Below are positions 1 through 11,756 of a stretch of 64,000 nucleotides of DNA, one piece after another. The notes beneath the pieces were generated by a model. The model was given only the letters and a program-made list of their open reading frames with translations. It had not been told where the DNA came from and did no database searches. How positions within the stretch are numbered: position 1 is the first letter of the stretch; every line of letters starts with the position of its first letter. This DNA is from Chlorops oryzae. Its lineage: Eukaryota; Arthropoda; Insecta; Diptera; Chloropidae. The stretch spans positions 17,346,224 to 17,410,223 of the forward strand of contig CM035806.1 in NCBI GenBank assembly GCA_020466095.1, read 5' to 3'. A program made the position numbers and the translations under genes.

Positions 1-954
1 CTACGCAGACAGGAATTCCGGATGGAAAGTAGCTTTGCGCGAAAAAAAATTCATACCAAGTTTACATGGAGAAACTTAAATCATTGAGGATGCTCGAAGT
101 TTTCAGTTGCTCGACGTCCCAAGAGAGTGTTTACGATATATCGTTGCTCACTAAAACCTTTTTCTCTGTGTCCCTGCATCAAAATGTTAAATAATAACAA
201 ATTTTAGTTCCGCATCCCCCTTCACCGTATTTCAAATTTCAAATTTCAAATTTCAATGAGACCGGCTGTCGTTTAAGAGCAGACAAGCTAGCTTAATTGG
301 AAGCCTCAATTGAGCAACATACGCCGGGCGAAGGGTTGGGGGGAAATTGAAGAACAATCCAGCAGATAGCTAACATAGTTGACACAAGCTCTGGTTTGTG
401 TAGAACTTCCGCAGCGAAGAAGAACAAAAGAACAAAATAGGACTACAAAGATTACCCGTCTGCAATCGGACTAGCGTGTCAACTGGGTTAGAACTCAAGA
501 AGCGCATTAACGTGGTGCATACATACGTGGGTGAAGCTCCGCCAATGCGAAAAGTTTTTTTGGTTTTTAAATGTTTTCTTGTATTTTATTTTTTTTTTTT
601 TTTTTTTTTGTTATAAAAGTTTGATGTTTAATTGTATTGTTCTGTACGTTGTAGGGTTGCATTTAAGTGCTGTGTGCGATGTGATGCTGTAAAATTACCC
701 ATGGCACATATTAAAATTTATTATATCTACATATTAAAAAGCAAAACTTTATGGCAAAAACTCGAACTTTTCGCATGAGATAGCGTGAGGAACTGAAAGA
801 CTAAAAGATCGAAAAACTGAAAAACTGAAAAGAAACTTAGAAACGCAAAAACTAGCTAAATGAGTTCGAAGGAATGCCGTAAAAGGGTTGAATTTCTTTC
901 CATTTAATGGACGTATGGGTATTTGTGGGTGCGTGTATGAGTGTGTTCCTTAGC
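1..954. other. Gene-free segment
   Basis: I see no supported gene here. It is AT-rich, with a long T run near 582-609 and short repeats of CTGAAAA near 795-835. A 12-base inverted match (around 546 and 762) is too weak to call an element. The segment could be intron or intergenic DNA. Confidence 0.5.
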
Positions 955-1130
955 ATCCCTGTAGGAAGAGTGGGGTCAATTGTGCCCTAGCGAATAGTTC
1001 TCGAGTATAGGAAAAAGAACTAGTACGCGAGTAGAGACACGGACAGTAGAACCTAACTAGTGGCATATTCTCAACAGTTAAATTTTGTCCACACATTAAT
1101 CTAATATATTTGCTGCGCGTGAGTCAGATA

Positions 1131-1202
1131 GGTCCGTGGCGTAGTGAAAGCGTATTCGCTTGGCAATATGAAGGGCTCGAGTTCGATTCCTGTCGCAGGC
1201 GA
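1131..1202 (+). other. tRNA-like box A/box B module
   Basis: A box A-like GTGGCGTAGTGAAAGCG is followed about 45 bases later by a box B-like GAGTTCGATTCC (to 1190) and the tail CGCAGGCGAAAA. The acceptor ends do not pair, so this is not a functional tRNA. It resembles the head of a tRNA-derived SINE or a captured polymerase III promoter. The same tail type (GGCGAA followed by A/T-rich bases) occurs in the other modules of this window. Confidence 0.55.
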
Positions 1203-1399
1203 AAAAATTTGGAAGAATGACATGTTTCGAAAAACTCAAATAATTGGATTGAAAAACAAGTCTTCACCAATGCTGCCTCACAACTTTGCGCACAAATTTG
1301 CTGAAAATTTTCTGCCAATTTGAAACCTTTCTTTTTTATATATTTGCATTTTATTCCTCTTAGGATTCCAATTTTTACTAATTATTTAAAAAAAATTCG

Positions 1400-1484
1400 G
1401 CGTTCGCTTGGCCCGGGATTTGAACCTGGGTCCTTCGGATCGTGGGGTGCACGCGCTACGCTGTGAGCTACGACAGCGCGGGCC
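1400..1484 (-). other. tRNA-like box A/box B module, minus strand
   Basis: On the minus strand GTCGTAGCTCACAGCGTAGC (box A-like) precedes GGTTCAAATCCC (box B, 1414-1425) and ends with CAAGCGAAC. It is GC-rich against AT-rich surroundings. The arms do not form a clean cloverleaf. It faces the module at 1131-1202 inside the same inverted-repeat element. Confidence 0.55.
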
Positions 1485-1707
1485 GGTCCCCCATCTATCA
1501 ACTTAGTATAGCAAATTTACTGAATTGGCCCTGTTGCCTCTTCTTCTGCACTAGTTCAAACGCGACTGTCGATTTTCGAATGGCACCTCAGAGTAAAAGT
1601 TTACAGTTCAATGCATTGGCGGGGAAATTACGAGCGAGTAGTAGGTACTGTTGATTTGGGAAGTAGTCGAAGAATACTTCTGCACTAGTTCAACTTCCTA
1701 CAGGGAT

Positions 1708-4117
1708 ACAAATGACCCCGATTCGTGTCGGCATGCAGCAATAGAGCTTCCAACTATGCTTGACAAAGTTGGCAAGGAATTTCTTATCAATTCAGCAAAG
1801 AACTTTTTAACTTATTTTACAAGTATTTCCAGTAGAAAATTATGAGTTCTTTAAGGAAATTAGAAAGAAATACGAACGAAGAAAATTCCAATAATTCCAC
1901 ACATCATTATTGGCATGAAAACATTCTTTTGACGACAAAATACCTAGATTCCAGTGATATTATGAAAGGCAAATGATTCAAGAAAAGTGAAAATGATAAA
2001 TAATTAAAGAAAAAAAAAAAATTTTCATTTAATTATATTGAGGTTCGAATTCCTTAAAATGGAATTTCTATTAATTAAGTAAAATTTGAACTTGGCAAAA
2101 GAATTGAGACCACTTTTTTGCGGGGCAAGATTTTTTATATGCTTATGCGCATTGCAAATCATTTTGAGATCCTAAGCTAGGGCCTCCTAGGGGTGGAAAA
2201 GTGTTTCGATAATCCCAATTGCTCAAATTTCCTCGCACAGGATATCCCAAAACGACACATGGTCAAACGGATATTTTTCGATACTCGAGCAATCGTATCC
2301 AACTCTGTTTCAAAAACTATTAAGCTGTATGGAGACTTTTTGGGATGTGATGCCATTCTCTATGTATACTCTCCATTAACAAACATACGTATGTATAAGT
2401 ACTTATCGAAGAAAAAACAAAAAAAACAATTGGCGACCACTTAATTTACATTGAAGGCAAAAACGAAAGAAAATTAACTGAACGCCAATTGTTCATATTG
2501 TATCACTTTGAGAGAAAAATTTGGGATTACCATTAAATGACGGCGATAATTGAACTTACGGAATGAAAGCTATTATTTAAGAGGTGTAAACAATGTTTAA
2601 AAATAAATGAAAAATAATTCCACCATAAAGACTACTCTGACGAGCGTTTACCCTTCAACGATTTATATAAGAAATAATAATGGTAATTAAATATTAAAAA
2701 TCGATTAGTTTCAATAATAAATCATTAAATGGAAAATAATTTAAAGAAAAACCGCGACCCTGAACTACTCGCAGCTTACGTTGTGTAAAAATTATTAAGT
2801 AGCTCAAAAAAAAAAAAAACTATTATTTTAATCAACAAATATCAGTGCCGTCCATACACAATTTTCACAAGAGTCTGGAGGGGGTACAGATGTATTTCAA
2901 CTGAAAATGATCTGAAATTTATTTGAAGAAATTGAAGAGCATTTATTCATCTTAGATTTATTAGATTTGTTACCATCGCTTCTTTACGTCATATTAAATA
3001 CTATCTGCGGCACTGGCACGACAATTTAAGCCGGCTAATTTTTTTTAACAAAATAAAAAGCAAAGAACGTCCTTGGAGCATATTCGAAACGAATAAAAAT
3101 TCCTCTCAAACAAAAATACTGAAATTTTCAGTTAAATTTTAATCAAATTCCAATTGAATTTTTGAGGGGGAAAACATTTTTAAAGGAAAAATCAAATTAA
3201 AACAGAGAATTAAAATAAATTGTAACATTCATTTCGAAAGAAGATGTGTAAAATCATGAAGCCAAGGTTAAAAGCCAGCTCAGACAATATAAACAATGGA
3301 TCTATCCGTTCCGAGACTAAATGAGTTAACTTAAACAATGGAAATGATTATTAACTATTCCATATTTATGAATTTGAGTTTATCCGAGAAAATTTCTCAG
3401 CATTCGGATTTTAAAATAATGGTCCACCCTAGGTGTTTTTTTGTCGTTTTTTATTTATTATTTTTTTTTTTTTTTTTTTTGCAATGTGAATATTTTTTGA
3501 ACAATAAATGAAGATCACACTACACCACGAATGGAAAATATTTTATATTTTAATAGCTTTTGTCTTCATAAATCAAAGTACGTTGTGTAACAAAAATGGC
3601 AGATCGCTTTAGACATTAAATTATACGTTGTACCGAATAACGTTTTCGATATAATTCAAATATCGAGAAAACTATCGATTTTATTTTAGTTCAGCCATGG
3701 GTCTTTAAAGCCTTTTGGGCTACACTCAGATATGCAGTAAATACTTGCACATTTAGTCCAAACAAGTAAATTACCGAAAATCTCATAAAGTGCGAGAGAC
3801 ATGACTATTCAATTATCTTCAAAATATCCCGAAATTTTAATTCTTATGAATTCGAAGTTCAAATTTTCATTGAAAAATGTGCTGCAATCAGTTGGTCGGC
3901 ATTTACTTGGCATAAAAACTGGACATATTCATTTCTCGGGCGAAATAAAGCCGAAAATTCGAATTCAACCCTGAGATTTTAATAATCTTCGATTTTTCTT
4001 CAGCTCAGTGCAAGCGGAAGTAACAAATTTTATTTCGAAGTAATTTAAAGCTTTTTTTTGCAGCAAATTTTAGAGAGCCAATCGATAATTGCTTATAACT
4101 CTTGATCAAAATCATAA
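1708..4117. other. AT-rich gene-free segment
   Basis: I find no gene, recognisable transposon or RNA. There are several poly(A) and poly(T) runs (for example 2009-2022 and 3462-3480). Short frames such as the one at 2193-2444 have no splice context or recognisable sequence and look like chance openings. Confidence 0.5.
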
Positions 4118-5060
4118 CATACATAACATAACATAACATAACATAACATAACATAACATAACATAACATAACATAACATAACATAACATAACATAACATA
4201 ACATAACATAACATACATAACATAACATAACATAACATAACATAACATAACATAATAACATAACATAACATAACATAACATAAACATAACATAACATAAC
4301 ATAACATAACATAACATAACATAACATAACATAACATAACATAACATAACATAAACATAACATACATAACATAACATAACATAACATAACATAACATAAC
4401 ATAACATACATAACATAACATAACATAAAAACATACATAAATAACATAACATACATAACATAACATAACAATAACATAACATAACATAACTATTAACATA
4501 ACATAACATAACATAACATAACATAACATAAATACATAACATAACATACATAACATAACATAACATAACATAACTAACATAATCATAACATAACATAACA
4601 TAACATAACATAACATAACATAACATAACATAACATAACATAACATAACATAACATATACATAACATAACATAACATAAACATAACATAACATAACATAA
4701 CATAACATACATAACATAACATAAATAACATAACATAACATAACATAACATAACATAACATAACAAAATAACATATACATAAATAACATAACATAATACG
4801 CATAACATAACATAACATTCATAACATAACATAACATAACATAAATACATTAACATATTACATATTACATAACATAACATAACATCTAACATATACATAA
4901 GCATCATAACATAACATAAATAAATAATATAACATAACATAACATAAATAATAATCATACATAACATAATACAATAACATCAATCATAATCTTACATAAC
5001 ATATCATGTTATATCATAACATAACGATAATACTACATAAAATAACAAAACATCTGATGC
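4118..5060. repeat. Pentanucleotide satellite (CATAA)n
   Basis: About 900 bp consist of CATAA repeated in long perfect blocks. Single-unit phase slips (CATACATAA, CATAAATAA) interrupt them, and the array grades into degenerate sequence after about 4850. The long minus-strand open frames here (translating as MLCYV repeats) are products of the repeat and not genes. The + strand carries almost no G. It is not the insect telomere motif TTAGG. Confidence 0.95.
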
Positions 5061-6711
5061 ATACAACATAAACATAACTATAACATAACATAAATTAACT
5101 ATAACTAAATTTAACATTAAGTTCATAACTATTTTAACACTAGACGTTATTTATATTAGCAGATTCACTTTTAATTGCTTATCATGTATAAATTAAAATT
5201 TAATTTTATACATAACTAATCATTTTACCAATAATCTAATAGTATTACATGATAATTTGATCTATACAAATGAATATTCAATCTGAATCTATATTTTAGC
5301 ATTTTAAACTAATATGTTAAATCAATAATCAATGTTAAATGAGACATTTCAATTCTAGACGAAATTTATTTCGCTCGAATAATTTCAATTTAGTTAACAT
5401 TAAAATTTATACTTCATTTATTCATTAGACAAAGCTCAATAACTTATCTTTAAGCCATAAGATACTCCTTTTATGAATATTAAAAAGATTAATAATTTCA
5501 TTATTACAGTTTTTCAGCATAATAAATCTTTCGACTACGATTCAATAAATTCTAATCATACAATGTGATGAATAAATGTATGATTCATTATGTATCTTCG
5601 GCGACATTGCCTCAGTCAAAATGACTAAAACCATGCTCTATTTCCAAAACGACCTAGATTCTGAATACTAAATTTTTAACTAAATTTAAGTTCATTTATT
5701 CATTCAACTAACACCTAAATGGCTTATTTTGAGTTTGTCCTTAGATTCCTTTATAATTGCTTAGTAAAATTAAAATTTCAATTTTATATACAGCTGAACA
5801 TAATCGTATTTCCAATCACTAATAAGTAATTATGATAATTTGACTAACTAAAACTGAGAAATCAACTGAACTGGAATATTTTCACATTTTCACGAACCTA
5901 ATATGGTTGGGGAAACAAATAATGTCAATAAATGAGGCTTTCAATTAAACCGAAAATTAGTATGCGCTCGAATTAAATATCAATTTGTAGCATTAAAATT
6001 TATAAGCAGCATTTGAAAGCATATAGAAAACACTCAAAAAGCACTCGGAGCATAGAATGAAATGAAAATGGAATTCTAGCTAATTTGCATGCATTACACA
6101 CTCGACTAGGTAACCGAGCCATCGAGCCATCGAGCCAGCCAGGCAGCCAGCCATTCGGCCAATGTGATGTGGAGACACTCGTTCGGCGCGGTACGGTTTG
6201 CGGTCAAACATTTTGCGAATAAATTCCAAAATTTATTGGACAATTCGAAAGAGTTTAACGCAAACGCTAGTATGACATATGGGTAAACAAATTTTCCGTA
6301 TAGCCATCGCGTATAATGCATCGTATTTGTCAAGCGGCTTTTGAACTCGGGCTCTCCGAGTATGTTCTCATAATTGGAAATTATCTCAGCATTATGCAAG
6401 TCTCGATTGCTCACTTTGGCGCCTATTTTAAGTCCCTATCATTGTCCAAACATGTGTAGATATGTAGGTTTGTACACGGAAACTGACTTCAAAAAAAAAA
6501 AAATAAAAGAACAAAATGTTTTAATGAAATTATTTTCGGTTCGGATCATTTATTTAATTGGCCACACTTTTCTCATCAAGCAAAAAGTATTTAATTGCAA
6601 TAATTAAATTAGCAACGCGAAGTTGGCACAAAAAAAAAATAGAATAGAATAACACAAAGTCCTGAGGAAAACATTATGAATCATCAACTCTTTTGAAACA
6701 TAAAAAAAAAA
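5061..6711. other. AT-rich gene-free segment
   Basis: No supported gene. The first part is decayed CATAA-like sequence. Around 6100-6420 the DNA is more GC-rich and has an open minus-strand frame of 102 codons (6106-6414), but it contains GAGCC/GCCAGCCA reiterations and no recognisable domain, so I do not call a gene. Confidence 0.45.
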
Positions 6712-7010
6712 ACAAGTAATCAAGCTAAAGTCGGTCAAGCCCGACTTTCATATACTCATCTTTCCGCATATATTGGCGCAATATATTTTGCTTTTTCGTA
6801 CGGAAGTTACACCCAAAATATTTGTGCACTTGGCAGTGGGCGGTTATCGCCCATTTTCACTTCAGATTGTATTCAGGGCTCAACATTCCTGCGTGCCAAA
6901 TTTAATTGCCGTCATTGATCCAGCCGTTTTGAAAGGACATCTACATCCACAGACGGACGGAGGGACGGATATGTCTAAATCGATTCAGTTTTCGATCCAG
7001 ATCAAGAATA

Positions 7011-7090
7011 CAGTCGACTCTCGTAAACATTCGATAATTCGTAATATTTTAAGAGAGTCCCTCGAGTTTCGAATTAACAAGTGTCGACTG
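7011..7090. mobile_element. 80-bp pogo-like MITE
   Basis: It begins CAGTCGAC and ends GTCGACTG, with TA on both sides (7009-7010 and 7091-7092). Inner TTCGATAATTCG-like sequences also face each other. CAGT ends with a TA duplication fit pogo/Tigger-type non-autonomous elements. It sits inside the mini-me-like element. Confidence 0.5.
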
Positions 7091-7091
7091 T

Positions 7092-7176
7092 ATATCGTCG
7101 CCTCAGAAAACGACTGTCGTATGTCCCATAAGAAATACATGCGACATACGACAGTCGTTTTCTGAGGGGACGATAT
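7092..7176. repeat. Near-perfect hairpin with 33-bp arms
   Basis: Left arm 7092-7124 and right arm 7143-7176 are inverse complements with about one mismatch around an 18-base spacer. The arms contain CAGAAAACGACTGTCGTATG. It could be a very small MITE or fold as a short double-stranded RNA. It lies directly between two other insertions. Confidence 0.7.
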
Positions 7177-7178
7177 AT

Positions 7179-7426
7179 CGCACACTAATCACTGAATCGG
7201 CACAACTCAAAATTTTTCATTTCTCGGACAAACAGCCTATAATGCTCTCGACGCCCGTAAAATCAATTTCTTTTCTAAATCTATATTATTTCTTAATTAA
7301 CTGCAGAATCAATAAATATCAATGTTAAATATTCAAGTGTTCCCGTTCCTGCAGTAAAGTGTTGGCGAACATGAAAAAATTGATTGAAAAATTTTTCAAT
7401 TGTCCCGGTTTAGTGATTGGTGTGCG
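7179..7426. mobile_element. 248-bp MITE with CGCACAC ends
   Basis: The ends CGCACACTAATCACTG and CAATCACTAAACCGG-type (inverse) match over about 18 of 22 positions. ATATAT flanks both ends (7173-7178 and 7427-7432). There is no coding sequence and the superfamily is unassigned. It is the third insertion in this nest. Confidence 0.55.
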
Positions 7427-7929
7427 ATATATTTGTCTACATCTACGGACCTTAGTTCCAGCTGTTACAAGATTTGCAAAAACCTAATATACATACATAC
7501 ATTGCTTACGCTGGGTATAGAAAAACAGAAAAGAAATTATAATTGCTGCACAATTTCATTGGCTTGGAAAAACGAGTGAATTATGAGTGAATACATACAT
7601 ACATAAATGGAAGAGTGGGAAAAATTTCACATATTTATATCAAAAATGAACATAGATATGCGAAAGAAAAACATTTAACCGATGTGCGAAATTCTTTCAA
7701 GTCTTAAAGTTTCGAGATCAAACACTGATGAAGCAAAATTAACTCCCAAGACAGCCGATAGCCCTGGCTTTGAGTAATTTATTGTAGCTTAAGGTTGTGA
7801 TTGATTGTAATAAATAAATAAATAACTCCCAAGACTCTCTTACTCTTGCCTTAGGGTAATGTAAAACCGGAGTAAAACATATTTGAATTTATTTTGCACG
7901 CCCGCAGCACGCCTGAAGCACTCACGGTT

Positions 7930-8356
7930 CTTTCAAAAACCCGATCGGTCCATTTTTAAGGGTACTTCCAGTACTAGGGTCTATCATAAAAATCCCGAAA
8001 CTGCCCCAAAATCAGACTTTTTCAAAATATTCCAATGTAATTTAGAATTTCAGCGTAGGTATATTCGAGCCTCAAAAAAATTTTAAAAAATGTGGAAAAT
8101 TGGGTGTGGCAACGGAGCGGTTTTCATAAAGAAATTGAACAAAGTTCGGTATATGGGGCCCGTTATGGCCTTAAAAATGTCTTGAATATTCTCTCTTAAT
8201 GTTGCTGTTTTTTTTTTTTTTTTTGGCGTGTTTTAAAAATTATTTTAATTGCGTGTGTTAAATTTACTTATTGTCATTTAAGGACAGATTGGAAATAAAA
8301 TTATTTAAAAAAATGAAATTGGTGTGTCGAGTATTGACTATAACACCCTTACTTGT
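7930..8356 (-). mobile_element. Truncated mini-me/DINE-1-like element
   Basis: Read on the minus strand it starts AAGTAAGGGTGTTATAGTC. It continues with the same ordered blocks as the fuller copy at 39998-40878: the GGGGCCCATATACCGAAC-like block, a CGCCC run, and CTAGTACTGGAAGTACCC. The part with the GACGGACA block and the far end is missing. A T run and unrelated sequence interrupt it near 8208-8325. Confidence 0.55.
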
Positions 8357-9474
8357 TTTTGTTGGTTTTTTTTATTTTTCAACCTTCTGCCAAGAACATT
8401 AGATGGAAATATATATTTACGTTAGAGTCTTTCAAAGGCAGTGATAATGACAATTGCCCATCAGGGGCCAGACAGATAACGCAGTCAAATATTTAAATAG
8501 GTATGTATGTACATTTGTCTGTTATATTTTGTCGAGGGGTTGCCGGTTCTAGCGATAAGCAGTGATCTTTTCACTGTGCATTACTTTCTCTAAAACAAAA
8601 TTAAAAATTAATGATCCAATTGAAATCAAAAAAAAAGTTACACTCAAAAAAGGAAAGGGTTTTGCAATTACACTGAAAATATTTATATGCCGATTATTAT
8701 TCTTACACTTCCCGAAATGGGAAACGGAAAAGGTGTTTTAGATATGAAAGGTATTTCGAAGAAAAAAAAAATTAAAATATACCTACATTGAAATCTGTTT
8801 GTGTATAAATAAGGGTGTTATAGCCTGACAATCACATTCCCGGGAAAAAAAATTTTTTTTTCAAGTGAACCTATGATCACAACTCCTGCTGAAAAAATTT
8901 TGGCAAAAATTATTAAATTTCCGCTCCCCTTATGAATTTCGGATATGAGAGACAATTTTGTACAATACAAAAATGCCGTATGAATATACATACATGCAAT
9001 TGTTGTTGTATGCTGAACCGCATCTTTTAAAGATGCGAAGAAAATGTGATATTTTTCCGATTATCTATCGATTTTAACAGCACATAATCTATTGAAACAT
9101 ATGTGAATAACCAGCATTTCGGAAATTTTCAGCAGGATTGGCGGTGGAAACCAAGAAGAAATGTAAGAAAACCATTTCAAATTATAATACAATTTATTAG
9201 ATTCCTTTGTTTCAATGAAAACAATGAAGGCGAGCGAGTGTCCTGGACATGCGCATATCGATTGTAAACAAAAATCAGATAATTTGAATCAGATGATTTG
9301 AAAGACGCTACATGCAAAATGCTAGTGGAAACACCAATCTCAAAAATTCGCTTCTTGAAGTGGAAACGGCCTTTAAGAAACTGTTTACCAAAACCAAAAA
9401 CTCTTTTTGTATGGAAAAAATTTGTATATAAGAAACTTGGTTTTTATCAAAAATTTAACACCCCTATTTTCAAA
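8357..9474. other. Gene-free segment
   Basis: No gene supported. A 20-base match to the mini-me-like start (AGGGTGTTATAGCCTGAC) lies at about 8811-8830 without the rest of the element, so it may be a remnant. Poly(A) runs occur near 8762. Confidence 0.4.
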
Positions 9475-9618
9475 TATCGGTAGTTTATATAAGAAAAAAT
9501 TTCTTATAAACGGTTTTTTTTTTTCTATAAGAAAGACTTTTCTTATAAACGGGTTCTTATATAAGAAAAACCCGGATATAAGAATGAAAATCGACTTTCT
9601 TATATACCGAAACTACTG
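9475..9618. mobile_element. Palindromic MITE with CTTATATAAGAAA arms
   Basis: The left side GGTAGTTTATATAAGAAA faces the right side TTTCTTATATACCGAAACTA. The interior holds further inverted copies of TTCTTATAAACGG. The right end ACTG is followed by TA; the left end is degraded. This suggests a pogo-like TA-targeting MITE. No coding content. Confidence 0.45.
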
Positions 9619-9689
9619 TACTCATTATTTTTCATGGTCATGTCTTTCTTTACGTTCATATCGGATTTAATCAAGTTCTTCGTCCTTCG

Positions 9690-9830
9690 ATCACACAAAA
9701 AGATAGACCGACACACAGACGGACAGTCGTGCAGACGGACGCGGCTAAGCGGAATCTCCTGGTTCCTCAGATCGTTTCTTTACAAAGTACCTAAATATAT
9801 TTTGTGTGATCTTTCTGGAGAAATTTTGAA
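9690..9830 (+). mobile_element. Remnant of a mini-me-like tail
   Basis: CACAGACGGACAGTCGTGCA and GCGGCTAAGCGGAATCTCC resemble the GACGGACA block plus the TAAATCGAATCTCCTGG core of the fuller copies. The flanking parts are unrecognisable. A similar remnant lies near 15228-15290. Confidence 0.4.
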
Positions 9831-10680
9831 TCGCTGATGTTCACAGACGGACATACAAAATTCACCCTTTCCACATTTCCATAAATTTCCTTCTAAAGAC
9901 AATAAATTAATGTTCCATCTAAATTAGCGTATTAGTCATTTTCCAGAATATTTTGTGCTTATCGAGGGAAAAACAAAGGTATTTTCGCACCCCAAAAACA
10001 AAATACAAAAAAAATTTTAAAAATTCCGAATATTATGCAAATAATTTTGGTCGAAAAGAGCCAAACAAACAGAATGAAATAACGTGAAAATATTCCAAAC
10101 TGAACTGAACGGAACGGTGCATTGAAATAGATACACCGCTGCAGCGCTCAATTATGCGCCCAGTTGCACTTCTGTGCGCCAAGTTGGCGAAAATAAAAAT
10201 GCAAGGGAAATCGAAATGACGCGCGTGCAAAAAAATTTCCAATTCTCGGAATTTTAATATGAAATCGGTTTTAATTTATTTTGCCAAATTGAAATGGGAA
10301 TATTGGAAATTCTTCTCCGGGGAATGTTTTTATGAAATCAGCTTCGCATTTTTGCGATTCCTCTCCTCAGTAGGTGTGCTTTTAGCTCGCTGGAATGCAA
10401 AAAAAAAAAAAAGAAAGAAAAAAACTCTGGTTTTTGATGTGCGATTTCGATTATTTTAAAAGTGGGAAAAATTTTACAGAAAAATGGATTCGGGACTCAG
10501 GCATGTCGCCTTGCAAATGAAATCGCCATGACTTCGAGAAATTCCATGCGAAAAATACGAGGAAGACATGTGTGAGACCAAGTTTGAAAATAGGCTTGGT
10601 AGGGCCATTTTTGAGCTGCAGTCGAAGGTCAGTCATTTAGATATTTAATTTTCTCATCTTATTTTCAAAAAATTTATTAG
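9831..10680. other. Gene-free segment
   Basis: No gene supported. The stretch 10060-10260 is less AT-rich (GCGCTCAATTATGCGCCC and similar) and lacks repeats I recognise. It could be conserved non-coding DNA, but that cannot be judged from one sequence. Confidence 0.4.
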
Positions 10681-11100
10681 ACATATGGGGTACCAAATTA
10701 AAGAAAATCGATCCAGCATTTTGAATAAAATAAAAAATGTGGGTGTTAATAGGACCTTTTTCATACCAAAATGGCTCTCAAAGTCAAAAAAATGTTTTAA
10801 AAATTTTAAATTTTTTACTTTGAAGTCTCAAATACCTTGAAGCTGCAATAAAGCATAAGACTATTTTATACGCCTAGAAAGGTCTGACAATTCTCTGTCG
10901 AACTGCATTAAAATTTTTATCTTGGATACAAACGTTGAGGCGTGAAATTTTTTTTTTCTGAAACAACTGCAAATTTCTTTCTTTCCCTTATAACTCCTCA
11001 GGGGTGCATTTTGGACCCCTCCTGCCATACGATTTTTAGTTAGTTCTGACCCCCTCTATCAGCTCCCGACCGGTTGACCATCACAAACGGAACACCCTGT
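10681..11100 (+). mobile_element. Copy of the ACACCCTGTA repeat family
   Basis: It begins ACATATGGGGTACCAAA and ends GGAACACCCTGT. The same blocks occur inverted and in the same order at 60257-60584, including CTCCTCAGGGGTGCATTT and TTTTGAATAAAATAAAAAAT. The complete end in that copy reads CAGGGTGCCCCGTTG next to TA, so this is a TA-targeting DNA element. The left end of the present copy is lost. Confidence 0.6.
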
Positions 11101-11126
11101 ATATATATATATATTATATATATATA

Positions 11127-11157
<31 letters not shown>

Positions 11158-11158
11158 A
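11101..11158. repeat. (TA)n microsatellite
   Basis: An uninterrupted TATATA-type run with two ATTATA slips. It directly follows the ACACCCTGTA end, as expected if the element inserted into a TA tract. Confidence 0.85.
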
Positions 11159-11446
11159 TACAAGTATACTGCAATTGTATTAATTTAATTGGAATTTTTC
11201 TAATGACAAAGTGAATTTGTTTGAACTTTTTCCAAATTTTTTAACTTTGGAGCTATTTGTATTTCAATCTTGTTCCACTACAAAGCCTTTCTTAATCGCA
11301 TATTTAAAAAAAAACATTTAATTCCCAACAAAATGACGTACCGGTCTTGAAAATTGGCTTGAAAATATCAGTATTCAACATTTATCTATGACAATGTACC
11401 TATATTATAACGTTAACCTGTTCTGACTTGCAATAACTAAGATCTC
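11158..11446 (+). repeat. Direct repeat, left copy
   Basis: The segment beginning ACAAGTATACTGCAATTG recurs with about 90% similarity and several small indels at 13208-13497, about 2.05 kb downstream. Landmarks shared by both include CCCAACAAAATGACGTACCG and ACGTTAACCTGTTC. These may be flanking duplications of an element or two units of a long tandem array. Confidence 0.75.
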
Positions 11447-11756
11447 AAAACTAGAAAGAACTGAAAACAGCTTCGATAGAAAGGGCGTAACTCATTATTT
11501 TCCTACTTTACAGGAGAAGGAAAAAACTTCATAAAATCGCAAAGGTTAGATATTTAAAAAAAAGTTTTAAACGCAAAGTCAATTAAATACTACGCACGAA
11601 ATTTGTTTTAGGTTTGAATTTTTATTTTTTCTGTGTTTCGAGCAGTTTTCTGAGTTAGGGCTTTTTGATATTCAATTTTCGTTCAAAACACGTGAGTTAG
11701 GTCTTTGTACGCAAAAAGTTTAAAATATAAATAAAATTATAAGATGCGATCCAGCA

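Larger units (their letters stand above)
955..1707. mobile_element. TIR element carrying two convergent tRNA-like modules
   Basis: The segment starts with ATCCCTGTAGGAAG and ends with its exact inverse complement, about 750 bp apart. An AACTAGT-type motif recurs inside both ends. Two tRNA-derived modules lie inside, facing each other (1131-1202 on + and 1400-1484 on -). No transposase is present, so it would be non-autonomous. No clear target-site duplication flanks the ends, so the superfamily is unassigned and the boundary could be longer than the 14-bp match. Confidence 0.5.
6712..7519 (+). mobile_element. mini-me/DINE-1-like element interrupted by smaller insertions
   Basis: It starts with the hairpin GTCGGTCAAGCCCGAC and carries the block ACAGACGGACGGAGGGACGG followed by a conserved ATGTCTAAATCGATT core. 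It ends with ACGCTGGGTATAG. A (GACG)-type proto-microsatellite, a conserved core, and subterminal hairpins describe dipteran mini-me/DINE-1 (Helentron-associated) non-autonomous elements; the family assignment is from memory. The 3' part is split by three small palindromic insertions between 7009 and 7432, after which the element resumes at TTGTCTACATC. No coding capacity. Confidence 0.6.

Noticed and set aside
4005..4967. 320-codon minus-strand open frame with MLCYV repeats
   Set aside because: It is the translation of the (CATAA)n pentamer array; no stop arises because the repeat excludes one.
6106..6414. 102-codon minus frame
   Set aside because: Contains reiterated GCCAGCC-type sequence and no domain; no splice context.
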